A DNA stretch of 64,000 bases from Phycisphaerae bacterium (GTDB lineage Bacteria; Planctomycetota; Phycisphaerae; UBA1845). Position numbers and translations under genes: made by a program. Shown piece by piece: positions 16,238 to 27,549 of this stretch (positions are counted from its first letter, which is position 1; each line of letters begins with the position of its first letter). The notes below the pieces were generated by a model. The model did not search any database. It was not told the DNA's origin and saw only the letters and a program-made list of their open reading frames with translations. The stretch is from the NCBI GenBank assembly GCA_022072505.1, contig JAJVHU010000007.1, positions 1 to 64,000 of the forward strand. Direction: 5' to 3'.

Positions 16238-17440
16238 TTACCCTGGTTTTGTCGCTTCCGGTTTCGGCGGATCCGCGGTACCGGGATCGCCCGGCTTCGC
16301 CCCGCCGCCTTCCGCCTCTCCGGCGGGTGCAGGCGCGACGGGCGCGTTCTTCAGCCTTTCCAGAGCGGCCCTCGCCTCGGCGTGCGCCGGATCATTGTCC
16401 AGAAGCGTCTGATACGTCTTGCGGGCGTCATCAACGCGCCCGACGAGTTCGAGCAGACGAGCGTAAGACTGCGCCAGTTCGGGCGTGAACTTGCCCTCGA
16501 GGGCGGGCATCGCCTGCACTTCGAGCAACGCGACGGCCTCCAGCAGCGACAGGCGGTGCCGGACCTCCGCCAGGTTCGCCCCGACGTCCACCGCCGCTTT
16601 GTACGCGGAGGGGTTCTTCGGTTCGGCGAGGAGCACGTCGCGCAGAAGGACCAGGGCGGCTTCGTACTCGCCCGCCAGCACGCGCAGCGAGAGAATGTCC
16701 AGCGGGTTCTGGTCCGCGCCCTTCTGCGCCACCTGGATCGCCTGGTTGACGACCTCGACCGCCTTGTAAAGATCGCCCTCGCCGCCGCGCGAGCGGAGCA
16801 TCGCCGCCAGGTTGTCGAAGTAGCCGACGTGTCTGCGACCATCCAGCGCCAGCGCCCGCTCCGCAAGCTGAACGCCTTCATCCTTGCGTCCGGATTTGAA
16901 CACGGCCTGCGACAATCCGAGCAGAATCGTCGGCTCGCGGTCATTCAGAGCGAGCGCCTGTCGGTACTTCGCCTCGGCCAGGCGCGGGTAGTCCTGCACG
17001 TGGACGTCGCCGAGGATGCGGAACGTCTTCCAGTCCGTCTGCCCCGGGGGTGTTTTCGTGAATGCTTCAAGGTCGGAAATCCCGTCGACGACGCGGCCTG
17101 ACAGGATCGCGCTGCGCCCCCGGATGTAGAGCAGCCAGGGATTGTCCTTCGCGGTCTCGACGAGCATGTTGTAAAGGCGCGTGATCTCGGCGGCTTCCTT
17201 CTGCACGTCGCCGCCCAGCTCGATCCGCTCGAACGCCGCCAGCGCCTGCCGGACGGCCTCATCCGGCGGAAGGATCGTCTCCAGCGTGAGTTCCCGGTTC
17301 GGAGAGGTGAGAACGCCCGGAGCGCCGGCTGGGTCGGCGGGTCTTTCCGGAGGCGAAGTCGGCGGTGGTTCCGCTTCCTGTCCGAAGGTTCCGGTGGTGA
17401 GGATCAGGCAAAAGAGCGCGAGTTTCAGATTGAGCGTCAT
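16238..17440 (-). CDS. secreted TPR-repeat protein
   Basis: A 400-aa protein with a signal sequence (LALFCLILTTGTFGQEA), a proline-rich linker and several tetratricopeptide repeats. Examples are AEAKYRQALALNDREPTILL, EGVQLAERALALDGRRHVGY and a C-terminal repeat ending NDPAHAEARAALERL. The tail is rich in P, A, G and E. Such proteins scaffold periplasmic or envelope complexes; no catalytic motif is seen. It sits 85 nt upstream of the GH2 gene on the same strand. It is not close enough to the Tad cluster to be called TadD. Confidence 0.85.
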   Translation of the reverse strand: MTLNLKLALFCLILTTGTFGQEAEPPPTSPPERPADPAGAPGVLTSPNRELTLETILPPDEAVRQALAAFERIELGGDVQKEAAEITRLYNMLVETAKDNPWLLYIRGRSAILSGRVVDGISDLEAFTKTPPGQTDWKTFRILGDVHVQDYPRLAEAKYRQALALNDREPTILLGLSQAVFKSGRKDEGVQLAERALALDGRRHVGYFDNLAAMLRSRGGEGDLYKAVEVVNQAIQVAQKGADQNPLDILSLRVLAGEYEAALVLLRDVLLAEPKNPSAYKAAVDVGANLAEVRHRLSLLEAVALLEVQAMPALEGKFTPELAQSYARLLELVGRVDDARKTYQTLLDNDPAHAEARAALERLKNAPVAPAPAGEAEGGGAKPGDPGTADPPKPEATKPG

Positions 17441-17581
17441 GCGGGGGTTATACCCGCACGTTCCGGCGGGCGACAAACGCGAGGGGCCACGGCGGGCTTG
17501 AGAAAGACGTCGTAACGGTCGCCGGGAGCTGACATGCGGTTTTCCGCCCGGTCGCCGCGTCCGGGTCGGAAAGGGTTCTCG

Positions 17582-18046
17582 TCACCCGCCCTCCCCGCCG
17601 ACCTCGCGCCAGATGTTCTGGTAATACAGCAGGTCTTCCTCGCATTTGTGCCGTCGGAAAACCGCCAGCAGCTCCCGGCAGCGCAGGACGAACAACTCCT
17701 GCTCGTCCGGCGACAACCCCGACACGGCGTAACACTGCTCGCACAACCGACCGAGCATGCCCAGCAGGGTGGTATGCTCCTCGTTCAGGCGCATCGCGCG
17801 CGGATCCGCGTCGGTCAGCGACGCCTGCGCTCCGGCGCCCGGCTCCGCGGAGAGCATGCCCGCCGCATGATGCCGCCGCAGCTTCGCGTGCAGGGCGTCG
17901 AGGAGCAGCTTGAAGTGCTTCGCGGTCGTGCGCGACTCGAACGCGGTCGCCGGCGACGACAGCGCCTGCTCGATCATTTCCAGCAGTTCAGCGGTCGAGG
18001 CATGACCGAGTTCGCCGATGCGATCCTGAAACGGAAGCGTTGGCAT
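17582..18046 (-). CDS. hemerythrin-like (HHE) domain protein
   Basis: A 154-aa all-helical protein with metal-ligand-like groups: KLRRHHAAGM, RLNEEHTTLLGMLGRLCEQC and FRRHKCEEDLLYYQN. The H...E/H...H...E spacing fits the hemerythrin HHE cation-binding family, which binds di-iron and senses or carries oxygen or helps repair iron-sulfur clusters. CGGAGGTAG lies just before the ATG. It is transcribed alone, with LD-transpeptidase divergent upstream. Confidence 0.75.
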   Translation of the reverse strand: MPTLPFQDRIGELGHASTAELLEMIEQALSSPATAFESRTTAKHFKLLLDALHAKLRRHHAAGMLSAEPGAGAQASLTDADPRAMRLNEEHTTLLGMLGRLCEQCYAVSGLSPDEQELFVLRCRELLAVFRRHKCEEDLLYYQNIWREVGGEGG

Positions 18047-18494
18047 GTTCTACCTCCGAGGGGCGGCTCACGCGTCGCCGCGGCAACCCCGTCCCGTGTA
18101 CGCTTGCTGCATCAAACCGGTCTGCGAGTCGAGACCTGGATCAAACCAACCCCGCAAGGTCGCCGTCGGGCTGAAAGTCCGGCAGCGTCTTGTGTTGCCC
18201 TCGTTCATAAGCGCTGAGCGGAAAGAACCCGCAAATATGCCCTTTAATAATACACTTGCAACGGCCCACGCACAAGGCGAATCTGCAGAAAGCGAAGAAC
18301 ACCCCCTGATCCTGCTCCGGACGGACTCCGTCGATCTGATGAAAAGTCCGTGAGGGGATTGCCTTAGGAGAGGATCGAGAGAATGATGCTCCGGCGGGGT
18401 GAACGCTGCGTGCGACGTTGCGGACCGCGGTGGATGCCGCCCGCCGCATCATTATGATCACCCCGTGCGTCGTGAAGCTGCGGGGACCGGAAGC
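18047..18494. other. divergent intergenic region, AT-richer patch
   Basis: This 448-bp region lies between the divergent hemerythrin-like and LD-transpeptidase genes. An unusually AT-rich patch at 18225-18260 contains TTGCAA-N16-CATATT on the minus strand, a weak promoter candidate for the hemerythrin-like gene. A plus-strand frame of 38 codons (18237-18353, MPFNNTLATAHAQGESAESE...) has no recognisable family. Nothing else can be supported. Confidence 0.35.
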
Positions 18495-19103
18495 ATGTTG
18501 GACGAACCACGCTTCAATTATCACAAGTGCGCCGTTCAGGCGTTGTCGATCGCCGCGCTCGGGTCGATGCTCCTTCTGTTGTCGTCCGGCGCATCCGGTC
18601 AAGACAGGCATCTGCCGCCGGACGCTCGTCTTGAATCGGTCGTCGCGCCGCGCCTCGTCGTGCTCAAGAGCCGTCGCATTGCTCACCTCTTCGACGGCGC
18701 TCGCCTGGTCCGATCATTTCCCGTCGATCTCGGCATCAACCCTCTCGGTCAGAAGACGCGCGACGGCGACGGTCGGACGCCGGAGGGGCGTTTCCGCATC
18801 GTCACGCGCCATCCTTCCAGCGCCTACCGCGGCTTCCTGGGCATCAACTACCCGGATCCCCCGGCGGCGGACGCCGCAGCCGCTTCGGGCTTGCTGTCCG
18901 CGGGAGAGGCCGAGAGCATTCGACGGGCATGGCGCGAGGGGCGCTGTCCGAGCTGGGTGACGGCGTTGGGCGGCGGGATCGGATTGCACGGCGGCGGGCG
19001 CGGCGCGGACTGGACGGCCGGGTGCGTCGCGCTGCGTGACGCGGACATCGACGCCCTGTATCGCGTGCTGCGGATCGGCGACCCGGTTGAGATTTGGCCT
19101 TGA
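18495..19103 (+). CDS. secreted L,D-transpeptidase (YkuD domain)
   Basis: A 202-aa protein with a signal or anchor segment (LSIAALGSMLLLLSSGASGQ) and a YkuD catalytic domain. The motif IGLHGGGRGADWTAGCVALR supplies the conserved histidine, and C177 is the nucleophile. GINPLGQKTRDGDGRTPEG is the typical substrate-side loop. Enzymes of this type make 3-3 crosslinks in peptidoglycan or attach proteins to it in the periplasm; related proteins of this shorter form also act as murein peptide-processing enzymes. The start at 18495 is preceded by a GGGGACCGGAAGC stretch; upstream codons would give a non-signal leader. Confidence 0.85.
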   Translation: MLDEPRFNYHKCAVQALSIAALGSMLLLLSSGASGQDRHLPPDARLESVVAPRLVVLKSRRIAHLFDGARLVRSFPVDLGINPLGQKTRDGDGRTPEGRFRIVTRHPSSAYRGFLGINYPDPPAADAAAASGLLSAGEAESIRRAWREGRCPSWVTALGGGIGLHGGGRGADWTAGCVALRDADIDALYRVLRIGDPVEIWP

Positions 19104-19205
19104 TCGGGCGCCGCAAGGCGTGACGATGGGCGGGATCAGGCCGAAGCGGCGAGGCGGGAATGCGGATGACGCGGACGGGGACGCCGCGGGAAAGCGGACA
19201 TCAGC

Positions 19206-20744
19206 TTGTCGGACGCAATCTCACATGCCGGATTTCCCGCGGGATCGCTTCAGGGGCTCGCGGACGCCACGGCCGCGCTGGTGTCTTCGCTCGATCTGGA
19301 CGCCGTGCTGGATCAGATCGCTCGCGCCGCGCGCGACGTGACGCGGGCGGAGGCGAGCAGCGTCCTCCTGCATGATCGCCGCCGCCGGAAGCTGATCTTC
19401 GCGGCGGCGGTCGGCGATCATGCGCCTTTTCTCATCGGCGAGGAGTTCAACGCCGATCTCGGGATCGCCGGGCTGGTTCTGCGCACCGGACAGGCGGAGT
19501 GGGTTCAGGACGTGTCCGCGCGGAAGGAGTTCTACGCCGAGTTCGACCGCCGCGCGTCGTTCCGCACCCGCGAACTCCTCGCCGCCCCGATGATCTACAA
19601 ATCCGAGGTCGTCGGCGTCATCGAAGTCCTCAACACCCGCGACGCCGCGCCGTTCGGCGCCGGCGATCTTGAACTGCTCAAGGTCTTCGCCAACCTGGCG
19701 GCGTGCAGCACGCGCAACGCGCAGAAGCATGAAACGTTGAGGCGCGAAAACGTCGGTTTGCGGGAAACGGTGCTCGCCGGCGTGGAGATCATCGGCGACT
19801 CCCCCGCGCTGCGCCGCATGTTGGACCTCGCCCACCGCGTCGCCCGCACCCACGCCACCGTCCTCCTGCTCGGCGAAACCGGGACGGGGAAGGAAGTCCT
19901 CGCGAAATACATTCATTCGAATTCGGACCGCCACGACAAGGCCTTTGTCGGCGTGAACTGCGCCGCGCTCACCGAGACCCTGCTGGAAAGCGAGCTTTTC
20001 GGGCACGAAAAGGGCGCGTTCACCGGCGCCGCCGGTCAGCGCGTCGGGCGCTTCGAGCTGGCCGATCACGGCACGCTCTTCCTGGACGAGATCGGCGACA
20101 TCAGCCTGTCCACGCAGGTCAAGCTCCTGCGCGTCCTTCAGGAGCGCGAATTCATGCGCGTCGGCGGCACGCGGACGATCGCCTGCGACGTGCGGATCAT
20201 CGCCGCCACCAACCGCGATCTGAAACGCCTCATTTCCGAGGGGCGGTTCCGTGATGATCTTTTTTACCGCCTGAACGTCTTTCCGATCCTCATGCCTCCG
20301 TTGCGCGATCGCCGCGAGGACATCCCCTCGCTCGCCGACCGCTTCGCCCGGCGCGCGTGCGTCGAACTCGGCGTCCCCCCGCGCACGCTTTCGCCCGACG
20401 CCGTCGCGCTTCTGATGAGTCATCCCTGGCCCGGGAACATCCGCGAACTCGCCAACGTCATCGAGCGCGCCGTCCTCATGTCCGACGGAGCGCAGATCCT
20501 CCCTCAGCATCTTCCGGCCGACCTCCTCGCCGGCGCCGCGCCGTCCGCCTCGCAGGATCAGGCTTCGATCCTGCAAAACCAGGAACGCGCCCTCGTCCTC
20601 AAAGCCCTGAACGACTGCGGCTGGAATCAGGTTCACGCCGCCCGCGCGCTCGGCATCAGCCGCGACAATCTTCGTTACCGGATCAAGAAATACGGACTGC
20701 ACCGGCCTGCCGAGGCGTCCTGGGAAGGAGCGAACCCGTCCTGA
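19206..20744 (+). CDS. sigma-54-dependent transcriptional activator, GAF-AAA-Fis
   Basis: A 512-aa enhancer-binding protein. Residues about 10-170 form a GAF sensor domain ([37 protein letters not shown]). Residues about 190-430 form the AAA+ domain with Walker A GETGTGKE, an intact sigma-54 contact loop GAFTGA and Walker [10 protein letters not shown]. The end is a Fis-type helix-turn-helix ([20 protein letters not shown]). The apparent start is TTG with only a weak ribosome site. The stop overlaps the next gene as TGATG, so the two are translated together. The signal sensed is unknown. Confidence 0.92.
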   Translation: MSDAISHAGFPAGSLQGLADATAALVSSLDLDAVLDQIARAARDVTRAEASSVLLHDRRRRKLIFAAAVGDHAPFLIGEEFNADLGIAGLVLRTGQAEWVQDVSARKEFYAEFDRRASFRTRELLAAPMIYKSEVVGVIEVLNTRDAAPFGAGDLELLKVFANLAACSTRNAQKHETLRRENVGLRETVLAGVEIIGDSPALRRMLDLAHRVARTHATVLLLGETGTGKEVLAKYIHSNSDRHDKAFVGVNCAALTETLLESELFGHEKGAFTGAAGQRVGRFELADHGTLFLDEIGDISLSTQVKLLRVLQEREFMRVGGTRTIACDVRIIAATNRDLKRLISEGRFRDDLFYRLNVFPILMPPLRDRREDIPSLADRFARRACVELGVPPRTLSPDAVALLMSHPWPGNIRELANVIERAVLMSDGAQILPQHLPADLLAGAAPSASQDQASILQNQERALVLKALNDCGWNQVHAARALGISRDNLRYRIKKYGLHRPAEASWEGANPS

Positions 20745-21433
20745 TGCAGCTTCCCGTGCATGACCCGAAGGACGCAGACCGGCGATCCACGGAGGACGTC
20801 CGCGCGCTGGCCATCGCCGTGCAGGCCAACCTGGCGCAGCTTCGCACCACAGCCGGGCGCAGACCGAACCTGGCGCCCCACCTTCGCGGGATCGACGTGC
20901 CCTCTCCCGGCGCCGTCCGCGCGTTCCGCGACGCTCTTCTGACGCCGGATCAATTGCGCGACGCCTCCGACCCCGAGCTGCTCCTTCGCCTGCACGAGAC
21001 GTGGGGACATTACTGCACGTTCTGCTGGGCTTACGAGATTGAATCGCGCGGTCCGGGGTTGAATTTCGCCGCGATCCCGCCGGACACCCCGCTTCACTGC
21101 GACACCGCGCTGCACGCGAAGGAAGCCGAGGTGCATGCCCTCCTCTGGCGCTTGCGACACGAGCTGCGCCGTCGCGGAGTTCCGGTTCCTTCGGACGCCC
21201 GCGCCATCGAAGGCGCTGACGACGCGCCGGCGACGCCCGAACTGGTCGAGAACCTGGCACGGAGGATCCCGGCCGAGGCGCTGGGAACGCCCGTGTCCGA
21301 CGCGGCGGATTCCGACCTGCTGCTTGCCGCATGTCAGCACGCGGGAATGTTGGCGGTCCTGCGATGGCTGAGGCGGCCGGGCATCCGCTGGGGGGACGAA
21401 GTCCTGACTCGCGTGGCGGAGCTGCCCTTCTGA
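20744..21433 (+). CDS. conserved-looking unknown protein coupled to the sigma-54 activator
   Basis: A 229-aa soluble protein with no family I recognise. It is alpha-helical in appearance with an aromatic, cysteine-containing middle (LHETWGHYCTFCWAYEIESR) and a basic helix (ALLWRLRHELRRRG). The start codon overlaps the stop of the sigma-54 activator (TGATG), which is strong evidence that it is a real gene and tied to that regulator. It could modulate the activator or be regulated with it. Both are inference. Confidence 0.7.
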   Translation: MQLPVHDPKDADRRSTEDVRALAIAVQANLAQLRTTAGRRPNLAPHLRGIDVPSPGAVRAFRDALLTPDQLRDASDPELLLRLHETWGHYCTFCWAYEIESRGPGLNFAAIPPDTPLHCDTALHAKEAEVHALLWRLRHELRRRGVPVPSDARAIEGADDAPATPELVENLARRIPAEALGTPVSDAADSDLLLAACQHAGMLAVLRWLRRPGIRWGDEVLTRVAELPF

Positions 21434-21470
21434 ATCACGCCCGCGGTTTCCGTCGCCAGCGCGGTACGCC

Positions 21471-23363
21471 TCAGGGAAACTCGCCCGGCGCGACAATGAC
21501 GGTCATCGGCTTGTTCGCCCAACTGATCGGCGTCTCGCCGCTGCCGAATCCGAAGACCCCCTCGACGCTTCCGGGCGGCGCACCGGCGTCCGAAGTTTCG
21601 ATCCAGACCTTCGTCGTCTTCGACGCCTCCGCGCGCCACGCATCCTGCGACGCAAACAACCGGAGCCGATGCGCCGAGAAATTCAGCGGGGGACAGCAGT
21701 AAGGCGCAGGCTCGCGACCGACTCCCACGTCGAGATAGCCTCGACCGGCCAGGGAGGACTCGTCCGCGACGTGCCGCGCCGCCTGGGCGCGGGAACCCTT
21801 CGGTCCCTCATCCGCGACAAAGTTCCGCAGGTAAGCGTAGCCTCCGCGGGCCGTCAGGAGCACGATCGCCGCCGTCATCGCTGCGCCCACGCCCCGGCGC
21901 CACCCTCCCCGGCGCAGGAGTTCGGACAGCACACACGCCGCCCCGATCGCCAGCGCCGCGTCCGCGAACACGCCGAACCGACCGTATTCCGCCGGCTTGC
22001 CCGCGCCGATCAACACGAACTGAAGCAGAAACACGACCGCGGGCACGACCAGCACCGCCCCGGACGCGCCGCGCCGCCTCAGCAGCCACGCCCAGCCCGC
22101 CAACCCCGCCAGCGCGACGCCGGTCGTCGCGCCTTCCGCCGTCAGTTCGCCCACGCGCACCAGCCCCTCGAAAACCCGCGACACTTCGTACATGTCCAGT
22201 GAGTTGCCGAAGTTGCTCCTCAGCACCTCGCGGTTGCGCACCACGTTGATCGCCACGTAAGGATTCGTTGCAAGGTACGTCCCCCCCGCGCACGCCGCTC
22301 CAGCCGCAACGCGCAGCATCCACTTCACCGCTGACGCGCCCGATCTTGCCGACGCACGCGCCGCATCTGATGACGCCCCCCTCTCCCCCGTCGCCCCGGT
22401 CTCCTCACGTCGCATCAGCCACGCCGTCAGCGGAATCAGCACGACGATCGGCGCCGACGACAACACCATCCCGACCGACGCCCCGCACACCACGCACATC
22501 CCCCACCACGCCCGGCGCTTACGACGCCGCGCGACCGCAATCGCTTCGGGTTCAACCGGCGCCTCGATCGCGCCGCCGCTAAGGCTCCTCAGCGCCAACG
22601 CCACGCTCACCAGCATCAGCGCCGCCCCGGGAAGGTGCGGCTTTCCTTCGTGCGACATGCACACCACCACCGGCATGAGCGCGAAGATCGCCGCGGCGAG
22701 AAGACCCGCGCCGGTCCCGCTCAGCCGGCGCCCGATCGCCAGCGCCGCCAGCAACCCGACCAGCCCCCACCCCGCGGAATACGCCCGCGACACGATGTAA
22801 AACTTCCCGAACTCATCCGGACGATCGAGGTAGGACGCAATGTCCCCGCCGACGTCGATCAGGTTCATCCGCCCGCACCACTTCAGCAGTCCGCCCACCG
22901 GATAAAGAAAAAGCCCGCCGTACTGATACAGCTTCGGGTCGAAGTCTCCCGCCGACGGCTTCATCCCGCCCAGCGCGCGAAAGACGATCATTTCGTCGGG
23001 CTGGTGCGAATACAGGCGGTAACGCAGGTAGATGCGGGCGATGTCGGCCGCCGACTCATTGAGCAGGATCGGTTCCCGGGTCCGTCGGGCGATCGGATCA
23101 ACGTCCACGTCCGCGCCGCGGTCCGCCGCGCCCCACCCGCGCCCGGAGAGGCGATAAATGTCCTCCCCACGCCACACCGGACCGTCCCCGAAAAGCGCCG
23201 CATCCTGCGCCCGCGACGGCAGACCCCACCGGATGCCCAGCACGCACGATGTCACGTACCCGCCGACGATCAGCAGCAGCGCAAACGTCCGCAGGTCGCC
23301 CCGCAGAGCGAACGCTGACGACGCTCGTGCGTGAACAACCGGATTCTCCTTCGTAACGTCCAC
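21471..23363 (-). CDS. polytopic membrane protein, GT-C glycosyltransferase-like
   Basis: A 630-aa protein with about ten membrane segments, for example FALLLIVGGYVTSCVLGI and GLVGLLAALAIGRRL. The large loop after helix 1 contains SHQPDEMIVFRAL and DPKLYQYGGLFLYP. The acidic residue soon after helix 1 and this general layout resemble GT39/ArnT-type enzymes that use polyprenyl-linked sugars. No firm family motif is complete, so transferase activity is inferred. The start is GTG and uncertain. It is convergent with the gene ending at 21433. Confidence 0.6.
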   Translation of the reverse strand: MDVTKENPVVHARASSAFALRGDLRTFALLLIVGGYVTSCVLGIRWGLPSRAQDAALFGDGPVWRGEDIYRLSGRGWGAADRGADVDVDPIARRTREPILLNESAADIARIYLRYRLYSHQPDEMIVFRALGGMKPSAGDFDPKLYQYGGLFLYPVGGLLKWCGRMNLIDVGGDIASYLDRPDEFGKFYIVSRAYSAGWGLVGLLAALAIGRRLSGTGAGLLAAAIFALMPVVVCMSHEGKPHLPGAALMLVSVALALRSLSGGAIEAPVEPEAIAVARRRKRRAWWGMCVVCGASVGMVLSSAPIVVLIPLTAWLMRREETGATGERGASSDAARASARSGASAVKWMLRVAAGAACAGGTYLATNPYVAINVVRNREVLRSNFGNSLDMYEVSRVFEGLVRVGELTAEGATTGVALAGLAGWAWLLRRRGASGAVLVVPAVVFLLQFVLIGAGKPAEYGRFGVFADAALAIGAACVLSELLRRGGWRRGVGAAMTAAIVLLTARGGYAYLRNFVADEGPKGSRAQAARHVADESSLAGRGYLDVGVGREPAPYCCPPLNFSAHRLRLFASQDAWRAEASKTTKVWIETSDAGAPPGSVEGVFGFGSGETPISWANKPMTVIVAPGEFP

Positions 23364-23382
23364 GCCCGTCTGCTTTGCACGC

Positions 23383-24843
23383 TCACCCCTTGATCACCCC
23401 CACCGGCTTCAACCGCGCCACCCGACGGCTGATGCCCGCCTCGTGCAGAACGTCCACCACGTCGTTCACGTCCTTGTAGGCGTCCGGTTGCTCCTCCTCC
23501 AGACCGGTTCTCCCGCGGGATCGCGCCACCACGCCGCGCGACAGAAGCTCCTTGCGGATGTTGCGGCCCTTGCTCGCCCGGATCGCCGCGCCGCGCGACA
23601 TCTGCCGACCCGCGCCGTGGCAGCAGCTTCCGAACGTCTCCAGCATGGACCCCTCACGCCCGACGAGCACCCAGCTCGCCCGACCCATGTCGCCCGGAAC
23701 CAGCACCGGCTGACCGATCCCTCGATAACGCTCCGGCAGCTCCGGATGTCCCGGCGGAAATGCCCGCGTCGCCCCCTTGCGATGCACACACAGCGGCACG
23801 ACCTTCCCGTCCACCTCATACGGCTCCATCTTTGCGATGTTGTGCGCCACGTCGTAGACGAGCGTCATGCCCAACTGCTCGGCCGGCGACTCGAACACCG
23901 CGGAAAACGCCTCCCGCGCCAGGTGCGTCATGATCTGCCGGTTGCTCCACGCAAAGTTGGCCGCCGCCCGCATCGCGCCCAGATACCGCTCCCCCTCCGG
24001 CGAGTTCACCGGCGCGCACACCAGTTGCCGGTCCGGCAGGTCGATTCCGTATTTCCGCGGCGCGTCCCGCAACTCCAGCAGCGCGTCCTCGCACACCTGG
24101 TACCCCAGCCCGCGCGACCCCGAGTGAATCATCACCGTCAACCGACCCTCCTCCAGCCCCAGCACTCTCGCCGCGTCCTCGTCGTCCACCCGCTCAACGA
24201 CCTGCACCTCGAGAAAATGATTCCCGCTCCCCAGCGTCCCGCACTGACCCGCGCCACGCTGATACGCCGTCTCCGTGACGAAATCCGGACGCGCGCCGTC
24301 GATCCGTCCGCCGCCTTCCGTCACGTCGAGGTCGCGGTCCCACCCGTAGCCCTCCGCGACGACAAAAGGCGACCCGCGCTCCAGCAGGCGGGTCATCTCC
24401 TTCGTCCCGAACTTCACGCGCCCGCCGCGCCCCACGCCGCACGGAACCGTATCAAACAACGTCTCGACCAGCTTCTCGATCCGCTTCTCGGCGCGCTTCC
24501 AGGGGATGTTGGTCCGGATCAGGCGCACGCCGCAGTTGATGTCGTACCCCACGCCCCCGGGGCTGATGACGCCGCCCGCGCGCGGATCCGTCGCCGCCAC
24601 CCCGCCGATCGGGAATCCGTAGCCCCAGTGAATGTCCGGCATCGCCATCGAATGACGGACGATCCCCGGAAGCGTCGCCACGTTCGCCACCTGCTCCGGC
24701 GACTTGTCCTTGCGGATGTGCGCGATCAGCGCCTCGCTGGCGAAAATCAGCCCGTCGACGCGCATCCCCGGTTTGTAGGATTTCGGAATGCGCCAGCGCC
24801 AGGCGTCCACGCGCTCCAGCGGACCCGTGTAAGCTTCAGACAT
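23383..24843 (-). CDS. rtcB: RNA-splicing ligase RtcB
   Basis: A 486-aa RtcB, the GTP- and Mn-dependent ligase that joins 2',3'-cyclic phosphate or 3'-phosphate ends to 5'-OH RNA. Landmarks are the metal ligands D101 and C104 in GGVGYDINCGVRL, then GSGNHFLEVQ, HSGSRGLGYQ and the guanylated histidine in SCCHGAGRQMSR. Length and motifs are complete. It lies 35 nt downstream of a sigma-54 activator gene on the same strand. RtcB in enterobacteria is controlled by the sigma-54 activator RtcR, but the neighbour here has a different sensor. ATG at 24843 is preferred over an upstream in-frame codon. Confidence 0.97.
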   Translation of the reverse strand: MSEAYTGPLERVDAWRWRIPKSYKPGMRVDGLIFASEALIAHIRKDKSPEQVANVATLPGIVRHSMAMPDIHWGYGFPIGGVAATDPRAGGVISPGGVGYDINCGVRLIRTNIPWKRAEKRIEKLVETLFDTVPCGVGRGGRVKFGTKEMTRLLERGSPFVVAEGYGWDRDLDVTEGGGRIDGARPDFVTETAYQRGAGQCGTLGSGNHFLEVQVVERVDDEDAARVLGLEEGRLTVMIHSGSRGLGYQVCEDALLELRDAPRKYGIDLPDRQLVCAPVNSPEGERYLGAMRAAANFAWSNRQIMTHLAREAFSAVFESPAEQLGMTLVYDVAHNIAKMEPYEVDGKVVPLCVHRKGATRAFPPGHPELPERYRGIGQPVLVPGDMGRASWVLVGREGSMLETFGSCCHGAGRQMSRGAAIRASKGRNIRKELLSRGVVARSRGRTGLEEEQPDAYKDVNDVVDVLHEAGISRRVARLKPVGVIKG

Positions 24844-24878
24844 GATGCCCACGATCGTCAAAGGCGAGGCGCGCGCTG

Positions 24879-26324
<1,446 letters not shown>

Positions 26325-26406
26325 GACGCTCTCGCTTCCCGAAAATCCCGCCGTCACCTGCACACAGTTCTAAACCGACCCGCACCCGTAAGGAAGCGTA
26401 CAAGAA

Positions 26407-26510
26407 GGCAACAGGCAACAGGCAACAGGCAGCAAGGCAACAGGCAGCAAGGCAACAGGCAGCGAGGCAGCGGGCAGCGAGGCAGCGAGGCAGCGGGCCG
26501 GCGAGGCACA
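26407..26510. repeat. heptad repeat array, unit GGCAACA
   Basis: The array starts with GGCAACA units in tandem, then alternates 7-nt GGCAACA and 8-nt GGCAGCAA, and drifts into GGCAGCGA/GGCAGCG. The same unit occurs at 44440-44508 (reverse strand) and as a fragment at 7145 and 57615. Confidence 0.85.
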
Positions 26511-26565
26511 AAGGCACAAAGGGACAACCTGAATCTCCACATGACTCCGGTTGTGACATGCCCCC

Positions 26566-26782
26566 CGAGCGTCATCCGAAGATCCTCCGAGCGCCATCCG
26601 AATATCCTCCGAGCGTCGTCACCCGAGGATCCTCTGAGCATCCTCCGCGCGTCATCTGAGCATCCTCCGTGCGTCATCTGAGCATCCTTCGTGCGTCATC
26701 TGAGCATCATCCGTGCGTCATCTGAGCATCATCCGAGGATCCTCCGTGCGTCGTCGCCCCTGGGATCCTCCGAGCGTCTTAG
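26566..26782. repeat. 11-bp / 22-bp tandem array
   Basis: About 18-19 units of an 11-nt word such as CGAGCGTCATC, CGAAGATCCTC, TGAGCATCCTC and CGTGCGTCATC. In the central part they alternate as a 22-nt period: identical GTCATCTG starts fall at 26651, 26673, 26695 and 26717. The array runs into the GCGCTGGAAAACAGCCC dispersed block, whose leading GGATCCTCCGAGCGTC is itself one unit. Confidence 0.88.
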
Positions 26783-26830
26783 CCCCGGAAGGGGCGCTGG
26801 AAAACAGCCCAGCACGCCAGTGCTGGGGGG
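26783..26830. repeat. dispersed repeat, copy 2 of the GCGCTGGAAAACAGCCC block
   Basis: Matches 7371-7411 almost base for base. It is followed here by GGGGGGAAGCC, so the dyad AGCACGCCAGTGCT is flanked by G tracts. Confidence 0.75.
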
Positions 26831-27021
26831 AAGCCGTCGCCGATGATCCGGAAGTCCCGGAGGGACGACAGAAGTTCCAGGGGGATGACAGAAGTCCCCG
26901 AGGGAAGGAAAATCGCCGCGCCGATCCCTCGCCCCTCCCGGGCATGATCGCACGCCACAACGACAGACATCCCGATCCCCGAACACCGGAGTCCGTTGGA
27001 GACTCAGGAGGGACAAAAGAA

Positions 27022-27180
27022 ACCCGAACCCCGATCCCCAACGCCCGATCCCCAACGCCCGATCCCCAACGCCCGATCCCCAAGCCCCCGACTCCCGATT
27101 GGCGATTCACGACTCCCGATTGGCGATTCACGACTCCGATGGGCGACTCCCGATTCACGCCTCCCGACCTGCGTAGGGCG
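27022..27180. repeat. heptad-phased repeat array
   Basis: Cutting every 7 nt gives ordered words: ATCCCCA/ACGCCCG repeated four times (14-nt period), then GACTCCC/GATTGGC/GATTCAC repeated (21-nt period), with only one 6-nt slip over about 22 units. Different higher-order periods share one 7-nt phase. Confidence 0.85.
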
Positions 27181-27549
27181 GGCTGTCCCCGCCGCTTTGC
27201 CCCACCAAGGACACGGCGGCTACGGGCACGACCCCTCCCGCGCATCGCGGCTACGGGCACAGTTCCTCCGCACACGGCGGCCCCGCGCACGGCCCTCCGC
27301 ACACGGCGGCCCCGCTCATCGCGGCTACCAGCCCGTTGAAACAGGGTAGCGCCTCCCTCCGGGAGGCGAATTTCGCCGGGAAAAACCGGCATCACAAAGC
27401 CCGATCGCGCGTCCTTCAACAGGCGGGTAGCCCACCGCCGCCTGAACTCAGCCGGGCGGCTTGCCCCCTGTCACGCGCTCCAAACCGCAAGCTACGGAGC
27501 GGCAAGCTACGAGCGGCAAGCGGCACGCCTCTGCGCATCTCTGCGCCCC

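Noticed and set aside
13948-16488. 846-codon plus-strand frame
   Set aside because: Antisense to the GH2 gene, whose catalytic motifs and signal peptide are clear; composition is typical of a shadow frame.
26566-26782. Possible CRISPR array
   Set aside because: Units are contiguous 11/22-mers without unique spacers, and no cas genes are present. The 74-bp array at 58838 was rejected for the same reason.
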